A DNA stretch of 64,000 bases from a virus. The first letter of the stretch is position 1, and each line of letters starts with the position of its first letter. Location: positions 18,654 through 82,653 of the IMG/VR virus record IMGVR_UViG_3300022562_001757; one strand, given 5' to 3'. The notes beneath the pieces were generated by a model that was given only the letters and a program-made list of their open reading frames with translations, had not been told where the DNA came from and ran no database searches. Below, in pieces: positions 19,201 to 27,112 of the stretch. The translations under genes were made by a program, and so were the position numbers.

Positions 19201-21923
19201 CTAGTTGCGCCGTATGGGTTAGCACTCAGATGCCGCTGCACGATGGTGCTTCCACCCGTTCCCTGCTCAGGCGTCAACATATTGAGGAAGACGTTGAGTG
19301 GCGAAAATACTTCTTTGATATCGGTGACCGTACCCTCACCGATGATTTTCATTTCTTGGTACGTCAGGGGACGTCCGAGCTGTCCAAAAACGCACACACG
19401 GTTCCAATTGTCTAGGCGGCCAGGATTACGATAGTCCACTACGCGCGAACGGGCGCCGAAGACTACGTTGGTGTTTTCCATCACAAGCCACTCGATGGAC
19501 TGCTCGAAAGACATCTCTGACAAAGGATGCGAGTGCTTACCAACGTTGCGTACCAGGTCAGCAAAAATCCCGGCGTTGCGGTCTGTCCAAATGGGTCGAT
19601 TTTCAAACAAATCAGCCATGGTGGCGCCGGAGTTTGGCACCGCGGCGCGCGCTTGTGCACGTCCTGCATTTCGCGCGTCAATGAAGCGCTTAACCATTCT
19701 TTGCGCTTCAGCGAGCTGTCCCCCTTTGCGTCGGAAAGTGGACTGCACAACCGCAGTTTTTTGCTGCTTTTCACAGTTCTTAATGAACTGTTCGATCTTT
19801 CGTAATTCGTCGTTGATGCCGGAAATGCTTTTCTTGACTTCTGCTTGCAGCTTGGTGGGTGACGGGAGCTTCTTTTGCTCCTCCAACAACCGTTGGCGTA
19901 CCTTCAATCTGTCAGCTTCGGTAAAAATGGGCTTTGGAGCAGTCTGGCCACCATGCGCACCGGTCTGCGTGATGTCTTTTAACCGCGCCGTCAGCGTTGA
20001 CGAAATGCCAGTCAATGCAATGTTGAGCTGGTTCGCCGTCGACTTACCAAAATCTTCGGTTAGCTTGGATGCCCAGATGCCAATCTTTTTGGTTCGCTCG
20101 TCCAGCGAATTCGCTTCTTGAATGGGCGGTACGGGTATGATCCATCCGTTGTCGATGCCTGTTTTGACAAACGCTGCCGCTTCTTGAATGGGCTTTGTTA
20201 GAGAGTCAACGACACCGGTGATGACGATGCCCGAAGTGCTCTGTAGCTGAGCCCCAGCGTACGTTCCGGCTTGGAAAATTGGCAACAGAATATCGAAGCC
20301 AAGCGGAGAGTTGAACAACAGAACGGTGTTTGCGACGAACTTTTCCAGCGTGACTTTGGTAACCGCAGTGACGAGCGCCTTACACCGGCCATCAATGTAT
20401 GCCAACCCGTTTTTCAATACGTTGATATCGCCTTGTGCAGGCTGAACCCATTGGCCGTCAACGTTAGTCCGTGTCGGTTTTACGATTTTCAGATCGCTTC
20501 TTAGCTTGACCTGAATGCCAATGGTCTTGTTTTGTCTCGTATCGCGTTCCAGCAGCCAATTGTTGACGTCTATCGCATTCAGCTTGTCGACGATTTTTTG
20601 AGCGGCGCTCATTTTGTCGACGAGAGGCTTACTTTGCTCCTGCACAGTAGTTTTTGCTGCTTGCAGTGCTTTTTGGAAGCAGTCACTGTTGATGCTCAAG
20701 TCAGATGTTCGACATGTCAACAGCACCGCATTTTCCGCCAAACAATTTAGCCAGCGGTCGAGCACCTCCTTGAACATGTTGCGCACGCCCTTTAGCTTTT
20801 CCAGGACGGCTTTGTCCAACCCGATGGTCTGAAGAAGTGTGCGGTTACTTTTGAAGCGCTCCTCAACAATGTCGGCCCGTACTGCACCAGATTTCAGCTT
20901 CTCTGGCGTTGGATTGACATTGATGCGCACCCGCATCCGCTCATACAGCCCACGGATGTCGTAGCACTGAATGTTCATGGTGCGCTCGGCCGTTACAGGT
21001 CGATCGTCCCAGCTGTATGCCGAAACGAATCCTGTAAATGCCGGTATCCAGAGGTCGTGCCACTCTTTGTAATTCGGCCGCTTAACGGCTGAGACATGCG
21101 GCAGACGGATGAAGATGCGCACACTGTCGTGCTTGTGGATGACACTGCTGAATGGATTTAGCGGATAAAGCCACACACCAGTTTCTGGGTCGATTTCCGC
21201 TTGTTTCGTTCCGGGCTGTACCGCCTTGTACTTGCGATAGTAAATGACGTACTTCGCCAGCTCATCCGCTCGGGCGTTGGCGCGCCCTTGGTGCGGGATA
21301 ATCTTACCTCCACGATCGCGTGCTAGCCGCCAGCCGGTGCCGTGCACACGCCATGCTGATTTATTCAGGTTGGCGCAGATATTCGCCGGCGTGATGATGA
21401 ACGCGTCGTGGTTGTTGTTGAGCGTAAAGCTCGCTGTATTCATCCCACCCGTAGTTTCCAAAGACCAGCGAACATTGCCCATCACGTAGGGAGTGACATC
21501 TGCGCCTTCAATGTAGACGCGTAGGTCATTGTTTTGGACGGCGTACTTCTGTTCTTTGAAATCGATTTTGGCGCCGCACAGCCATTGTCGGCTACGGCTA
21601 GACACCTTCTTCTGAAAAATGCCTACCGTTTCGTTGGCGCTAGCGAGATATACATCCAGCGCCGGGCGGCATTTTGGTTCAGCGAAGGCGCCAGCTTTTC
21701 GCGCACGGTCGAATGCCGTTCTATTGGTACGGGTAAGCTTTTGCTTGAGATTACGCTGTTGGAGCTTGGACGCATTGCGGGCATTTTGCTTCTGTTCTTG
21801 CGACAGCAGCTTGTACAGGTATTCAGAAAGCGAACCGGACTTTGTGCCAACCTGGACCTGTGTCGTGTTGACAAAGTCGTTCAACGACCCCCGCGGATTA
21901 TTTCTGGCAGGTGGGTTGGGCAT
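16266..21923 (-). CDS. Giant baseplate hub / tail lysin with M23 endopeptidase domain (1,885 aa)
   Basis: Residues about 125-175 ('LRVYIEGADVTPYVMG' then a beta-rich stretch) resemble the late-control gpD/gp27-type hub fold. The middle is long, helical and basic. From about residue 1345 a LytM/M23 peptidase domain appears: HSGVD supplies the H..D zinc ligands and AHLHLT supplies the HxH ligands near residue 1593, with strand inserts between. M23 enzymes cut peptidoglycan cross-bridges, so this protein should pierce the wall during DNA injection. It lies between structural genes, directly before the spike. Its size is unusual because hub and lysin are fused in one chain. Confidence 0.85.
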   Translation of the reverse strand: MPNPPARNNPRGSLNDFVNTTQVQVGTKSGSLSEYLYKLLSQEQKQNARNASKLQQRNLKQKLTRTNRTAFDRARKAGAFAEPKCRPALDVYLASANETVGIFQKKVSSRSRQWLCGAKIDFKEQKYAVQNNDLRVYIEGADVTPYVMGNVRWSLETTGGMNTASFTLNNNHDAFIITPANICANLNKSAWRVHGTGWRLARDRGGKIIPHQGRANARADELAKYVIYYRKYKAVQPGTKQAEIDPETGVWLYPLNPFSSVIHKHDSVRIFIRLPHVSAVKRPNYKEWHDLWIPAFTGFVSAYSWDDRPVTAERTMNIQCYDIRGLYERMRVRINVNPTPEKLKSGAVRADIVEERFKSNRTLLQTIGLDKAVLEKLKGVRNMFKEVLDRWLNCLAENAVLLTCRTSDLSINSDCFQKALQAAKTTVQEQSKPLVDKMSAAQKIVDKLNAIDVNNWLLERDTRQNKTIGIQVKLRSDLKIVKPTRTNVDGQWVQPAQGDINVLKNGLAYIDGRCKALVTAVTKVTLEKFVANTVLLFNSPLGFDILLPIFQAGTYAGAQLQSTSGIVITGVVDSLTKPIQEAAAFVKTGIDNGWIIPVPPIQEANSLDERTKKIGIWASKLTEDFGKSTANQLNIALTGISSTLTARLKDITQTGAHGGQTAPKPIFTEADRLKVRQRLLEEQKKLPSPTKLQAEVKKSISGINDELRKIEQFIKNCEKQQKTAVVQSTFRRKGGQLAEAQRMVKRFIDARNAGRAQARAAVPNSGATMADLFENRPIWTDRNAGIFADLVRNVGKHSHPLSEMSFEQSIEWLVMENTNVVFGARSRVVDYRNPGRLDNWNRVCVFGQLGRPLTYQEMKIIGEGTVTDIKEVFSPLNVFLNMLTPEQGTGGSTIVQRHLSANPYGATSHQYETRKSMIDQVCTLLDYQCYISPMGDWCFEFPNYNILPSDFGPTFRGAYEVDKQLISSSISEESGDLPTAWVLTGSELDKELQGVIERDFQIKNRFATITIMAPILARRLGIKVEDVNIALPGVGANFGPNGTHGPGGVAGALASLIIYGLFHINRQFGRMHKLQVSTPFRPYILPNRPIHLIPRQRIGLVKTVNYAMSPPGGECTTETDIGYVRWLNRDGTFRHAGGGTRMPLDYTQFQPGSVSLDTRRSAGNFSNRQPDVNLAALRSNDTVRADNGSRQGPGRTGSAAWNQTAVGEPQASALRAAFAKGKTLSGSTAGAKGTSKTVPTKPNTGVGRRAHRRPGSAGGPEASVKPSTGIQSSLDKKTGSKGSNDAKAGLRGDGTIGIKQRYDSTKLFYDAIPFFTHKPPNEYQFNQWGFVRTPGDAPAYHILGGKKYPYHSGVDLFANPKNSNVYAPIPFFSIEAAYQFGSYLTADKARAVPVSERYVIKNAQGQWVQEGKTRVFNVPADMQPFFVKKPHKISEGVRKARGILPGEVVKIKIKPDDPNAPTRFIETTYKFLLVNEYETWLKIRKKTKRIKPVQSTSIHDRGLYLQCEGYVSLPGTKLISASNIKQRDQLTKGPDGTVYRKLHCQLLYLHLGDIYEGPRGVYGAGTNEAPADPEKVHPLGQIGSTGNAGTALAHLHLTMKVRSAGRISDTTYSNTLREVLKARNEFLTRILAYKLTTVRGNLKEDPLNSTLSEAWKKRLRGKLTIKVQENGQTVTKTIDVNTAKAVDVIDALVKWQNVNSSFSWFTNPNQANVFGKKNLREWIDVNPLWFFTPEQIIDNAVQRSATPGGRIYGSKYIKSSRQRRAIVKDNKQHLCKRLGSSGLEKTRKKSVIKRTDVDRKSRSARNSFTSGARKRQIFQKQRRLEERMEERDITRQLALVQSERLEGALHASVRQYLDFDQKNTNQENAWKTGLSRFGQIDSAYL

Positions 21924-21931
21924 CGCTCGTT

Positions 21932-22366
21932 CTACTTCATACGCTTTTCGACTTGATTAACCAAGTGGCCCAAGTCATCACCGAAATAAGCGTTGTTTCC
22001 GCGCACAAATTTTGTGGCCATTCTGGAACGGAACACTTCTGCGATGATGGCACGCATCAGCTCATTTTCATGGTCGCCCAATTTCATCCGCCGGATCAAC
22101 AACTGCGCAATGCGCACCTGCCACAGCCGGTCGTAGATGCTTTGGAATTCGATTTTGTTGAAGATGTCGTCAGGAACCGCACCCTCTTTTTGGTCGGTGC
22201 GGTCGAGGTACTGCTCAACCAGTTCCAACTCAACCACTGCGGCAGCTCGGGCCGCAGAGTCGCTACGCTGTGCTGCCGTCCGCAGCAGCTTCGCTAGCCA
22301 CTGTCCGGTCGCGTCCAGTTCCTCGTACTTCGGATTGGTGGGTTCGTCGTTCGGAATGCTGCTCAT
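21932..22366 (-). CDS. Small protein upstream of the hub (144 aa)
   Basis: The frame is open to 22546, but the ATG at 22366 is chosen because a GAAGAG ribosome site precedes it and the residues before it look non-coding. The protein is helical and charged (MSSIPNDEPTNPKYEEL start; 'RLWQVRIAQLLIRRMKL' core). It precedes the hub gene by eight bases. It overlaps the previous gene by 104 bases in a different frame. Probably a hub chaperone or a small baseplate part; not recognised. Confidence 0.65.
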   Translation of the reverse strand: MSSIPNDEPTNPKYEELDATGQWLAKLLRTAAQRSDSAARAAAVVELELVEQYLDRTDQKEGAVPDDIFNKIEFQSIYDRLWQVRIAQLLIRRMKLGDHENELMRAIIAEVFRSRMATKFVRGNNAYFGDDLGHLVNQVEKRMK

Positions 22367-22601
22367 GATGTTGCTCTTCAAAATCACCCGTTTCCCAATT
22401 GATAGCGCTGCCAACGTCGACCCCGTACTTTGCTCCGAGGTCTGACACGAAACGTGCCAAGTTGGCTTCCGCCATCTGGTGGGTGAGTTTTGTATTTTGG
22501 AGTGCCTGCTCGGCGGCGCGGATCGCCATCCGCTCACGCTCGACAACTAAGGCCAAGACTTTTAGGTTCGCGTGATCAATGTCGCTCAGCTTCTTTGGCA
22601 T
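22263..22601 (-). CDS. Short coiled-coil protein (112 aa or shorter)
   Basis: Begins MPKKLSDIDHANLKVLAL and is helical to about residue 78 ('RERMAIRAAEQALQNTKL'). The last 34 residues are read through the start region of the next gene in another frame and look non-protein-like (Gln/His/Glu/Arg-rich). The real conserved part probably ends near 'NWETGDFEEQ', so the C-terminus may be an unselected tail. A +1 slip near 22370 would instead fuse it to the 144-residue protein. Function unknown. Confidence 0.55.
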   Translation of the reverse strand: MPKKLSDIDHANLKVLALVVERERMAIRAAEQALQNTKLTHQMAEANLARFVSDLGAKYGVDVGSAINWETGDFEEQHHEQHSERRTHQSEVRGTGRDRTVASEAAADGSTA

Positions 22602-22616
22602 TCGTCTTCTCGTTGG

Positions 22617-24410
22617 TTATTGGAGGTTCACCAGCCCTCGGATGATGCCTGTCTTGCTGCCCGATCCGTCATCCGCCAAACCAGACAGTGCTTTTCCTAG
22701 AATGCTCCCTGCGGGCGCGTCCGCCGGCGCTACCGTGCAGCGTCCACCACCAGCGCTCACCAAGCGGTCTCCAGGTGCGATAGAACCATTCGTAGTGATG
22801 GCGCGGATCGGAACAATGCCTACCACCGTCATGGCTAGCTTGTCGACCTCGGGCACCAACCCCTTCAAAATGGCCACTCCTTCATGGTAGCGGACAACTG
22901 TATTGCCGCCTACAAAATTCAACGTCGTGACGCCACCACTATACACCGCGGGGAGGACATGGACAATATAACCTCCCACACGGAGGTACTCTACGCCCGC
23001 CAGAGCCGTTGTGACGTCCCCATCGAAGGTCAGGCTGGTAAGGCTACCTTGCTTGTTTGGCACCAGTCCTAGGGGCTCTGCGGCGCTCTCATCGTAGCCG
23101 TTGCCCCGCCCCATGATGAGGGCCGGATAGGTGGAGGCCACCTTGACTCCGATGACCTTGGGGTCGGCGACGGCGCTCGACTCAGACATCTTGCCCTCGG
23201 CGTTCACCACCAATACCGTGCCGTCCAAATAGGTAGCTGCCGTGCCCTCTACCTGTACCCACTCCGCCACGTCGGTTGCCGGGCTGGTGTAGGATCCATC
23301 AGCGTGCACGTTCCCGTCGTTGTCGACATCGAACAGGTAGATATTCACGCCTGGGTCGTTGTCAGCGCCGGTGCGGCTGATTCGGAACATGTAAGCCGCA
23401 TTGTCGCTAACGTCTTCGCTATGGATGGTGAAAATCTCTTGGTTGGCCAGCAAACTCGGAGACCGATGCACCAAGCGCAAGGTTGCGCGATTATCGGCAC
23501 CAAACGCCGGACTGACGACCAGCAATGTTGTATCCTGCTGCGTGTCTCCAGGGTCGCCCCACGACGTACCTTCTTGACCGCCCACGGCGACACGAATGGC
23601 TGCCGCCGCAGAGCCAGCTTGGCTACCGGCGATGTAGAGCTTTCGTTCAGCGTCGGACCGTGTAGTACGCAGCTGGAAATGTGTGCGCAGTCCAGGAACG
23701 ATGGAGTCATCGATGGTCTCGATAGCCAGGCTTGCTTCAGAGCTGTAGTCGCCTACGTGGAAGGTGGAGCCCAGCGTGGAAGCCGCTTTGATGTCTTCCC
23801 AGCCACCGCGCAACGAACCGCTAGTGGTACGGAATTTGATATCGGTGTCGACATCAACCGCTAGATTGCCTGAGTACACCAACAGGCGTCCACCCGCGTC
23901 GGACAGCCCGAGCGCTTCCGGTCCACCTTCCAGAATTACGTAGTTTGTGGAGCCACCATTGGGATAGCCTAACGATAGGCGCCCGTGGTGATTTTTAGCT
24001 GTGACCAGTGTGGATCGCGGACCGATGGTTAGATTCGGCCCACGCCGGTCAGGCTGGCCAATGGAAGCGAAAACCGCTGGCGTAGCCAACGTGAGCAGCT
24101 CGCGGTCTTCGTCCGTAATCGGCGGAGCGCTCTGGTTGTGGCCAACACGAAAATAATTCAGCGCCAGTCCAGAATTGTTGTCGCTGTCGAGGAAGACATT
24201 GACGTCATCTGTGCCGGCAATCGTGCCACCACCTGCAACGCCGCCGTAGTTCAACGACGCTGCAAGCGTTTCTAGATCCGATTCCGTCGCGTTGTTGGCG
24301 ACGAGCCGAATTGCATTGGCGCTGCTGTCATCCGCCAGAACGCCGCTGTAGCGCAGAGCACGAATAATCGTGTCTACGACCTTTTCTGTAAGTCGTGGAA
24401 TTTTAGACAT
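22617..24410 (-). CDS. Virion surface or tail protein with a C-terminal trimerisation-like domain (597 aa)
   Basis: A helical N-terminus is followed by beta-rich sequence with many Gly and Thr residues. The last 100 residues carry 'VVGIVPIRAITTNGSIAPGD', then 'GSILGKALSGLADDG' and end in GLVNLQ. This resembles the C-terminal domain often found on bacterial and phage fibre-like proteins, ending in 'IGKAL...GTG.I.VLV.LQ'. It is the first tail gene after the accessory island, read towards the hub. A fibre or decoration protein is likely. Confidence 0.65.
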   Translation of the reverse strand: MSKIPRLTEKVVDTIIRALRYSGVLADDSSANAIRLVANNATESDLETLAASLNYGGVAGGGTIAGTDDVNVFLDSDNNSGLALNYFRVGHNQSAPPITDEDRELLTLATPAVFASIGQPDRRGPNLTIGPRSTLVTAKNHHGRLSLGYPNGGSTNYVILEGGPEALGLSDAGGRLLVYSGNLAVDVDTDIKFRTTSGSLRGGWEDIKAASTLGSTFHVGDYSSEASLAIETIDDSIVPGLRTHFQLRTTRSDAERKLYIAGSQAGSAAAAIRVAVGGQEGTSWGDPGDTQQDTTLLVVSPAFGADNRATLRLVHRSPSLLANQEIFTIHSEDVSDNAAYMFRISRTGADNDPGVNIYLFDVDNDGNVHADGSYTSPATDVAEWVQVEGTAATYLDGTVLVVNAEGKMSESSAVADPKVIGVKVASTYPALIMGRGNGYDESAAEPLGLVPNKQGSLTSLTFDGDVTTALAGVEYLRVGGYIVHVLPAVYSGGVTTLNFVGGNTVVRYHEGVAILKGLVPEVDKLAMTVVGIVPIRAITTNGSIAPGDRLVSAGGGRCTVAPADAPAGSILGKALSGLADDGSGSKTGIIRGLVNLQ

Positions 24411-24475
24411 TTTTGTTCTTCAGGCGCACCGGGCCTATATAGAGTAACCAGGGCGTTAGCCAGCGCGCATTCATA

Positions 24476-24504
24476 TTGACAATGCGATACTGTTGCGGTA
24501 AACG
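24476..24504 (+). promoter_or_regulatory. Plus-strand promoter predicted to give a leaderless mRNA
   Basis: TTGACA at 24476-24481, a 17-base spacer containing GCGATAC, and TAAACG at 24499-24504. The ATG of the next gene begins six bases later with no ribosome binding site. The spacer resembles that of the minus-strand promoters elsewhere in the window. Confidence 0.7.
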
Positions 24505-24510
24505 TAGTGC

Positions 24511-24882
24511 ATGATCACCGAAATTACCCCAGAGCAATGGCAGCGACTCCAAGAGGAATGTGAAAAGTACCTTCAGCTTGGCTTGCAGACAGGACCGGCG
24601 GATCGCCCCCGTGCTGAGCGTATTCTTCTTTGTGGGCTGCACGAGCTTTCCACAGAGCGCTATCGTCGGCTGTTCATGTGGTCGCTGCTCAGTGAAGAAA
24701 CGAAAAAGGAAGCGCGTCAGCTAGCGTTTAGGCGCTACCTGCACGAAAGCATGTCCATCATGGAAAATCTCAATCCTGGGAGCGCTGCCTATTACGATTG
24801 CGTTCCTGGCATCTACAATGCGCAGACCGCCGAAGAGTTCCGTGCGGAAATCGACGCGCTCCGCAAGAAGTACACACCGTGA
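24511..24882 (+). CDS. Chimeric protein: DUF6745-family N-terminus on an unrelated C-terminus (123 aa)
   Basis: The first 33 residues (MITEITPEQWQRLQEE...) are nearly identical, also at DNA level, to the start of the QL-repeat gene at 59.4-60.4 kb. After 'ADRPRAE' the sequence changes completely to a helical 89-residue domain ending RKKYTP. The join suggests recombination that captured only the start of a paralogue. There is no Shine-Dalgarno site; the ATG lies where transcription should begin. First gene of a five-gene plus-strand cluster. Function unknown. Confidence 0.7.
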   Translation: MITEITPEQWQRLQEECEKYLQLGLQTGPADRPRAERILLCGLHELSTERYRRLFMWSLLSEETKKEARQLAFRRYLHESMSIMENLNPGSAAYYDCVPGIYNAQTAEEFRAEIDALRKKYTP

Positions 24883-25109
24883 GCTACATGGTTGGTATTG
24901 GCGCTGGAATGGCACGCTTTGGGCTCAAGCCTGGGCCACCCCGGATCATTTGCGACGGCTGCGGAGCCGAGGTCACCATCCTCGGGTTTCCACAGAAGTG
25001 GTTTATGGACGGTAAGCCGCCACGGGGTTGGCGAGGGCTGCGGATGGCTGATGAAAGCAAGCGATGGGACCTGTGCCCACGTTGCTGGAAGGGAAATAAT
25101 GCGCGATGA
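24879..25109 (+). CDS. Small zinc-ribbon protein (76 aa from GTG)
   Basis: A GTG at 24879 overlaps the stop of the chimeric gene (GTGA), favouring coupled translation; an in-frame ATG at 24888 is the alternative start. CDGC near residue 25 and CPRC near residue 70 form a likely four-cysteine zinc site. The region between is Trp/Pro/Gly-rich. It could bind nucleic acid or protein; there is no family assignment. Confidence 0.65.
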   Translation: MSYMVGIGAGMARFGLKPGPPRIICDGCGAEVTILGFPQKWFMDGKPPRGWRGLRMADESKRWDLCPRCWKGNNAR

Positions 25110-25707
25110 ACGACCCACGGCTTTTGAGCGCCGCAACATCGAGGAAGCGTTCGCCACTAGCAAAGGTAAGACTTTTGACTGGGTGGATGAAGCCGGCATG
25201 CTGGCCGTGCCGTTGACCGATGGCAACTGGAAGATGCTCAAGCACAACGAGCTAGGGCGCGCCGTCGCTGATGGAAAAGTCAACGCCGTCGTCGCCTACG
25301 ATCCGGTGGAGGCCAAGCGTCTTGAGGAATGCCTGCTGGTAGACCAGATGTACACTGGCGTTGTGCGCATCGACCTCGCCTTCATCCGTGAGCAGATGGA
25401 TCTGTTTACACAGAGCGCCATCAAGGCCGCTGAAAAAGCGAACGTGCCTGCGCTCAAGCGCGCCCTGGGCGACCTGTGGCAGTGCCGTAAATTCATGGCT
25501 GACGATGATTGGAGTGAGACGCTAAACTACCTGCAATCGGCCGTAGCGCTGCACGAGAAGCTCACGCCGGCGCAATGTAGAATTGTTGCCAAAATCATCA
25601 CCGATCATTTGGGGTACTCTAGAGAAGGTGACCCGACGACAGTACGTTGGTTGCTACGCCAGAGCGAGTTGAATCCGTGGGCTGGAATTTCGCAACGCGA
25701 GGCGTAG
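25099..25707 (+). CDS. Uncharacterised helical protein (202 aa)
   Basis: The open frame starts at 24892, but ATG 25099 is chosen because GGAAGGGAAATA precedes it and the earlier part is a shadow of the zinc-ribbon gene. The protein begins MRDERPTAFERRNIEEAF and is soluble and mainly helical, with no cysteine cluster. It overlaps the preceding gene by 11 bases. Not recognised. Confidence 0.6.
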   Translation: MRDERPTAFERRNIEEAFATSKGKTFDWVDEAGMLAVPLTDGNWKMLKHNELGRAVADGKVNAVVAYDPVEAKRLEECLLVDQMYTGVVRIDLAFIREQMDLFTQSAIKAAEKANVPALKRALGDLWQCRKFMADDDWSETLNYLQSAVALHEKLTPAQCRIVAKIITDHLGYSREGDPTTVRWLLRQSELNPWAGISQREA

Positions 25708-25710
25708 CCA

Positions 25711-26031
25711 ATGAACAACAAAAGTGACTGGAAACAGCTCGTCTGGAAAGCGAAGCACGCCATCAAGATCCGCGAGCACCGCGGCGGCACTGGCCTGGTG
25801 CAGCTTAACTATTATGACCGATGTTATGTCAGTGCATTACTTTCTTTGGAAGTTGTTCACCCGCCGGCGTGGCACACCGAAATTGTGCGGAGAGAGCTAG
25901 GTGCGCAAGTTCCGGCGGAGCTGATAATCGACCTAGACACCGCATTGAATAAATCAACCAAGGCTGCCTTCAATGCGATTGCCCCCAAAATCGCTGCGGC
26001 TTTCAGCAAGGAGGACACGATGCCAAAATAA
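25711..26031 (+). CDS. Uncharacterised small protein (106 aa)
   Basis: Starts MNNKSDWKQLVWKAKHAIK three bases after the upstream stop. Basic N-terminus, helical C-terminus ('STKAAFNAIAPKIAAAF'). No motif recognised; cluster membership suggests an early or accessory role. Confidence 0.55.
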   Translation: MNNKSDWKQLVWKAKHAIKIREHRGGTGLVQLNYYDRCYVSALLSLEVVHPPAWHTEIVRRELGAQVPAELIIDLDTALNKSTKAAFNAIAPKIAAAFSKEDTMPK

Positions 26032-26044
26032 CTAGGAGGGCCTC

Positions 26045-26296
26045 GTGTCAATTTATCCCGATGTTGACTATGAAGAGGACTGGTGCGTGTTGCCTAAGCA
26101 AGGCAGCATGTCATATCCAAATTTACCGTACATCCGCTACCGCATCCAAGCGCAAACACCGCATGCGGTGACCGGAAAGCCGACAAGAACACCCTGGGCG
26201 TGGGATATTGTGAGTGAAAATAAGAGGGCACGTAGGCGGTGGAGGTTGCGCTGCTGGAAGGCGTATCGGAAGACGCGCTACTGCGTCATTTCGTAG
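26045..26296 (+). CDS. Small basic protein (83 aa), GTG start
   Basis: A textbook AGGAGGG site lies four bases before GTG 26045, which fixes the start. The sequence is Tyr/Trp-rich at first and very Arg/Lys-rich at the end ('RARRRWRLRCWKAYRKTR'), which suggests nucleic-acid binding. It converges on and overlaps the thymidylate kinase gene by 11 bases on the opposite strand. Function unknown. Confidence 0.6.
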   Translation: MSIYPDVDYEEDWCVLPKQGSMSYPNLPYIRYRIQAQTPHAVTGKPTRTPWAWDIVSENKRARRRWRLRCWKAYRKTRYCVIS

Positions 26297-26981
26297 ATAA
26301 TTCGTACAAGCAGTTCAACGCAGCTATCTCTACGCGGCGGCTGACCTCCTCCATTGACAGGCTACCGTCAATCGACACGACATTCTGATCGCAGCCGAAC
26401 TCCTTGTCGTAGCGGTGCCTTATGATCTCATCGTAGAATGAATGCACACGCGCTTGCTCTTCGCTGGCTTCGTAGAACTCCGTGGTGTCGCTTCTCTGCT
26501 GCCGTCGTTTCTGCGCAACTTCTAGCGGTGTGCGGAGGAAGATGGTCAAGTCGGCGTTGCGCACGCCTTCCATCGTTGATGTCAGCCACTGGAAATATTC
26601 GCGATCGATTCCGAATGGATAGACACTGTCGTAGCTTCCACCTAGAACGCGGTGGTCATCCTGCACGGATTGGTAAACCATCGTCGACAGGATGTACCGG
26701 TCGCAGATGACGTTGACGCCGGCGTTCAGCTTTGGAATGATTTCTGTCGCCAAGTGGCTCCAACGGTCTGCGGAAAAGAGCTGCGCCATCATGCGCGGTG
26801 GTTGATGCTCTCCCGCTAGAAATTGGCGGATAAGCTTACCTATTGGCCCCTGCGAAGGCTCGAATGTAAAGTATGCAGAGAAATCCAGTTCATTCAAGCG
26901 CGCCGCGAGCTTCTTGGCCTGCGTGGTGGTGCCTGCACCATCAATGCCTTCAAGTACAATCAGTTTGCCTTTTGTCGTCAT
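26286..26981 (-). CDS. tmk: Thymidylate kinase (dTMP kinase)
   Basis: 231 residues from ATG 26981 (GAGGACACA upstream). It has a Tmk-type P-loop (EGIDGAGTTTQ), 'RQFLAGE', 'LFSADRWSH', the DRY motif in 'VICDRYILSTMVYQ', and a lid region with 'RRQQRSDTTEFYE'. The enzyme phosphorylates dTMP to dTDP, raising dTTP supply for phage DNA synthesis. The usual P-loop lysine is a threonine here, which is worth checking although the rest is intact. The start overlaps a tiny membrane protein gene (ATGA). Confidence 0.9.
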   Translation of the reverse strand: MTTKGKLIVLEGIDGAGTTTQAKKLAARLNELDFSAYFTFEPSQGPIGKLIRQFLAGEHQPPRMMAQLFSADRWSHLATEIIPKLNAGVNVICDRYILSTMVYQSVQDDHRVLGGSYDSVYPFGIDREYFQWLTSTMEGVRNADLTIFLRTPLEVAQKRRQQRSDTTEFYEASEEQARVHSFYDEIIRHRYDKEFGCDQNVVSIDGSLSMEEVSRRVEIAALNCLYELSTK

Positions 26982-27109
26982 TGTGTCCTCGTCAACGCTG
27001 CCAACAATGATAGCAGCAGCAAGATGGGCGTCATGTAGGGATGGTGAGGCCAAGCCTCGAACGCTGCGAGCGCAAAGATGGCCGCCGCACTCATAGAGGC
27101 TACTCGCAT
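26978..27109 (-). CDS. Tiny membrane protein (43 aa)
   Basis: The frame starts at ATG 27107-27109, two bases after the previous stop, and ends in TGA overlapping the tmk start. It encodes two hydrophobic stretches ('SAAAIFALAAFEAW' and 'PILLLLSLLAALT') split by PHHPYM, a typical two-helix mini-membrane protein. Both junctions are tight, supporting a real coupled gene. It could alter the host membrane or act in lysis; unproven. Confidence 0.65.
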   Translation of the reverse strand: MRVASMSAAAIFALAAFEAWPHHPYMTPILLLLSLLAALTRTQ

Positions 27110-27112
27110 GCA

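Noticed and set aside
21932-22601. Programmed +1 fusion of the 112- and 144-residue proteins
   Set aside because: The second gene has its own ATG with a reasonable ribosome site; the overlap can be explained without a shift, so it is only mentioned as possible.
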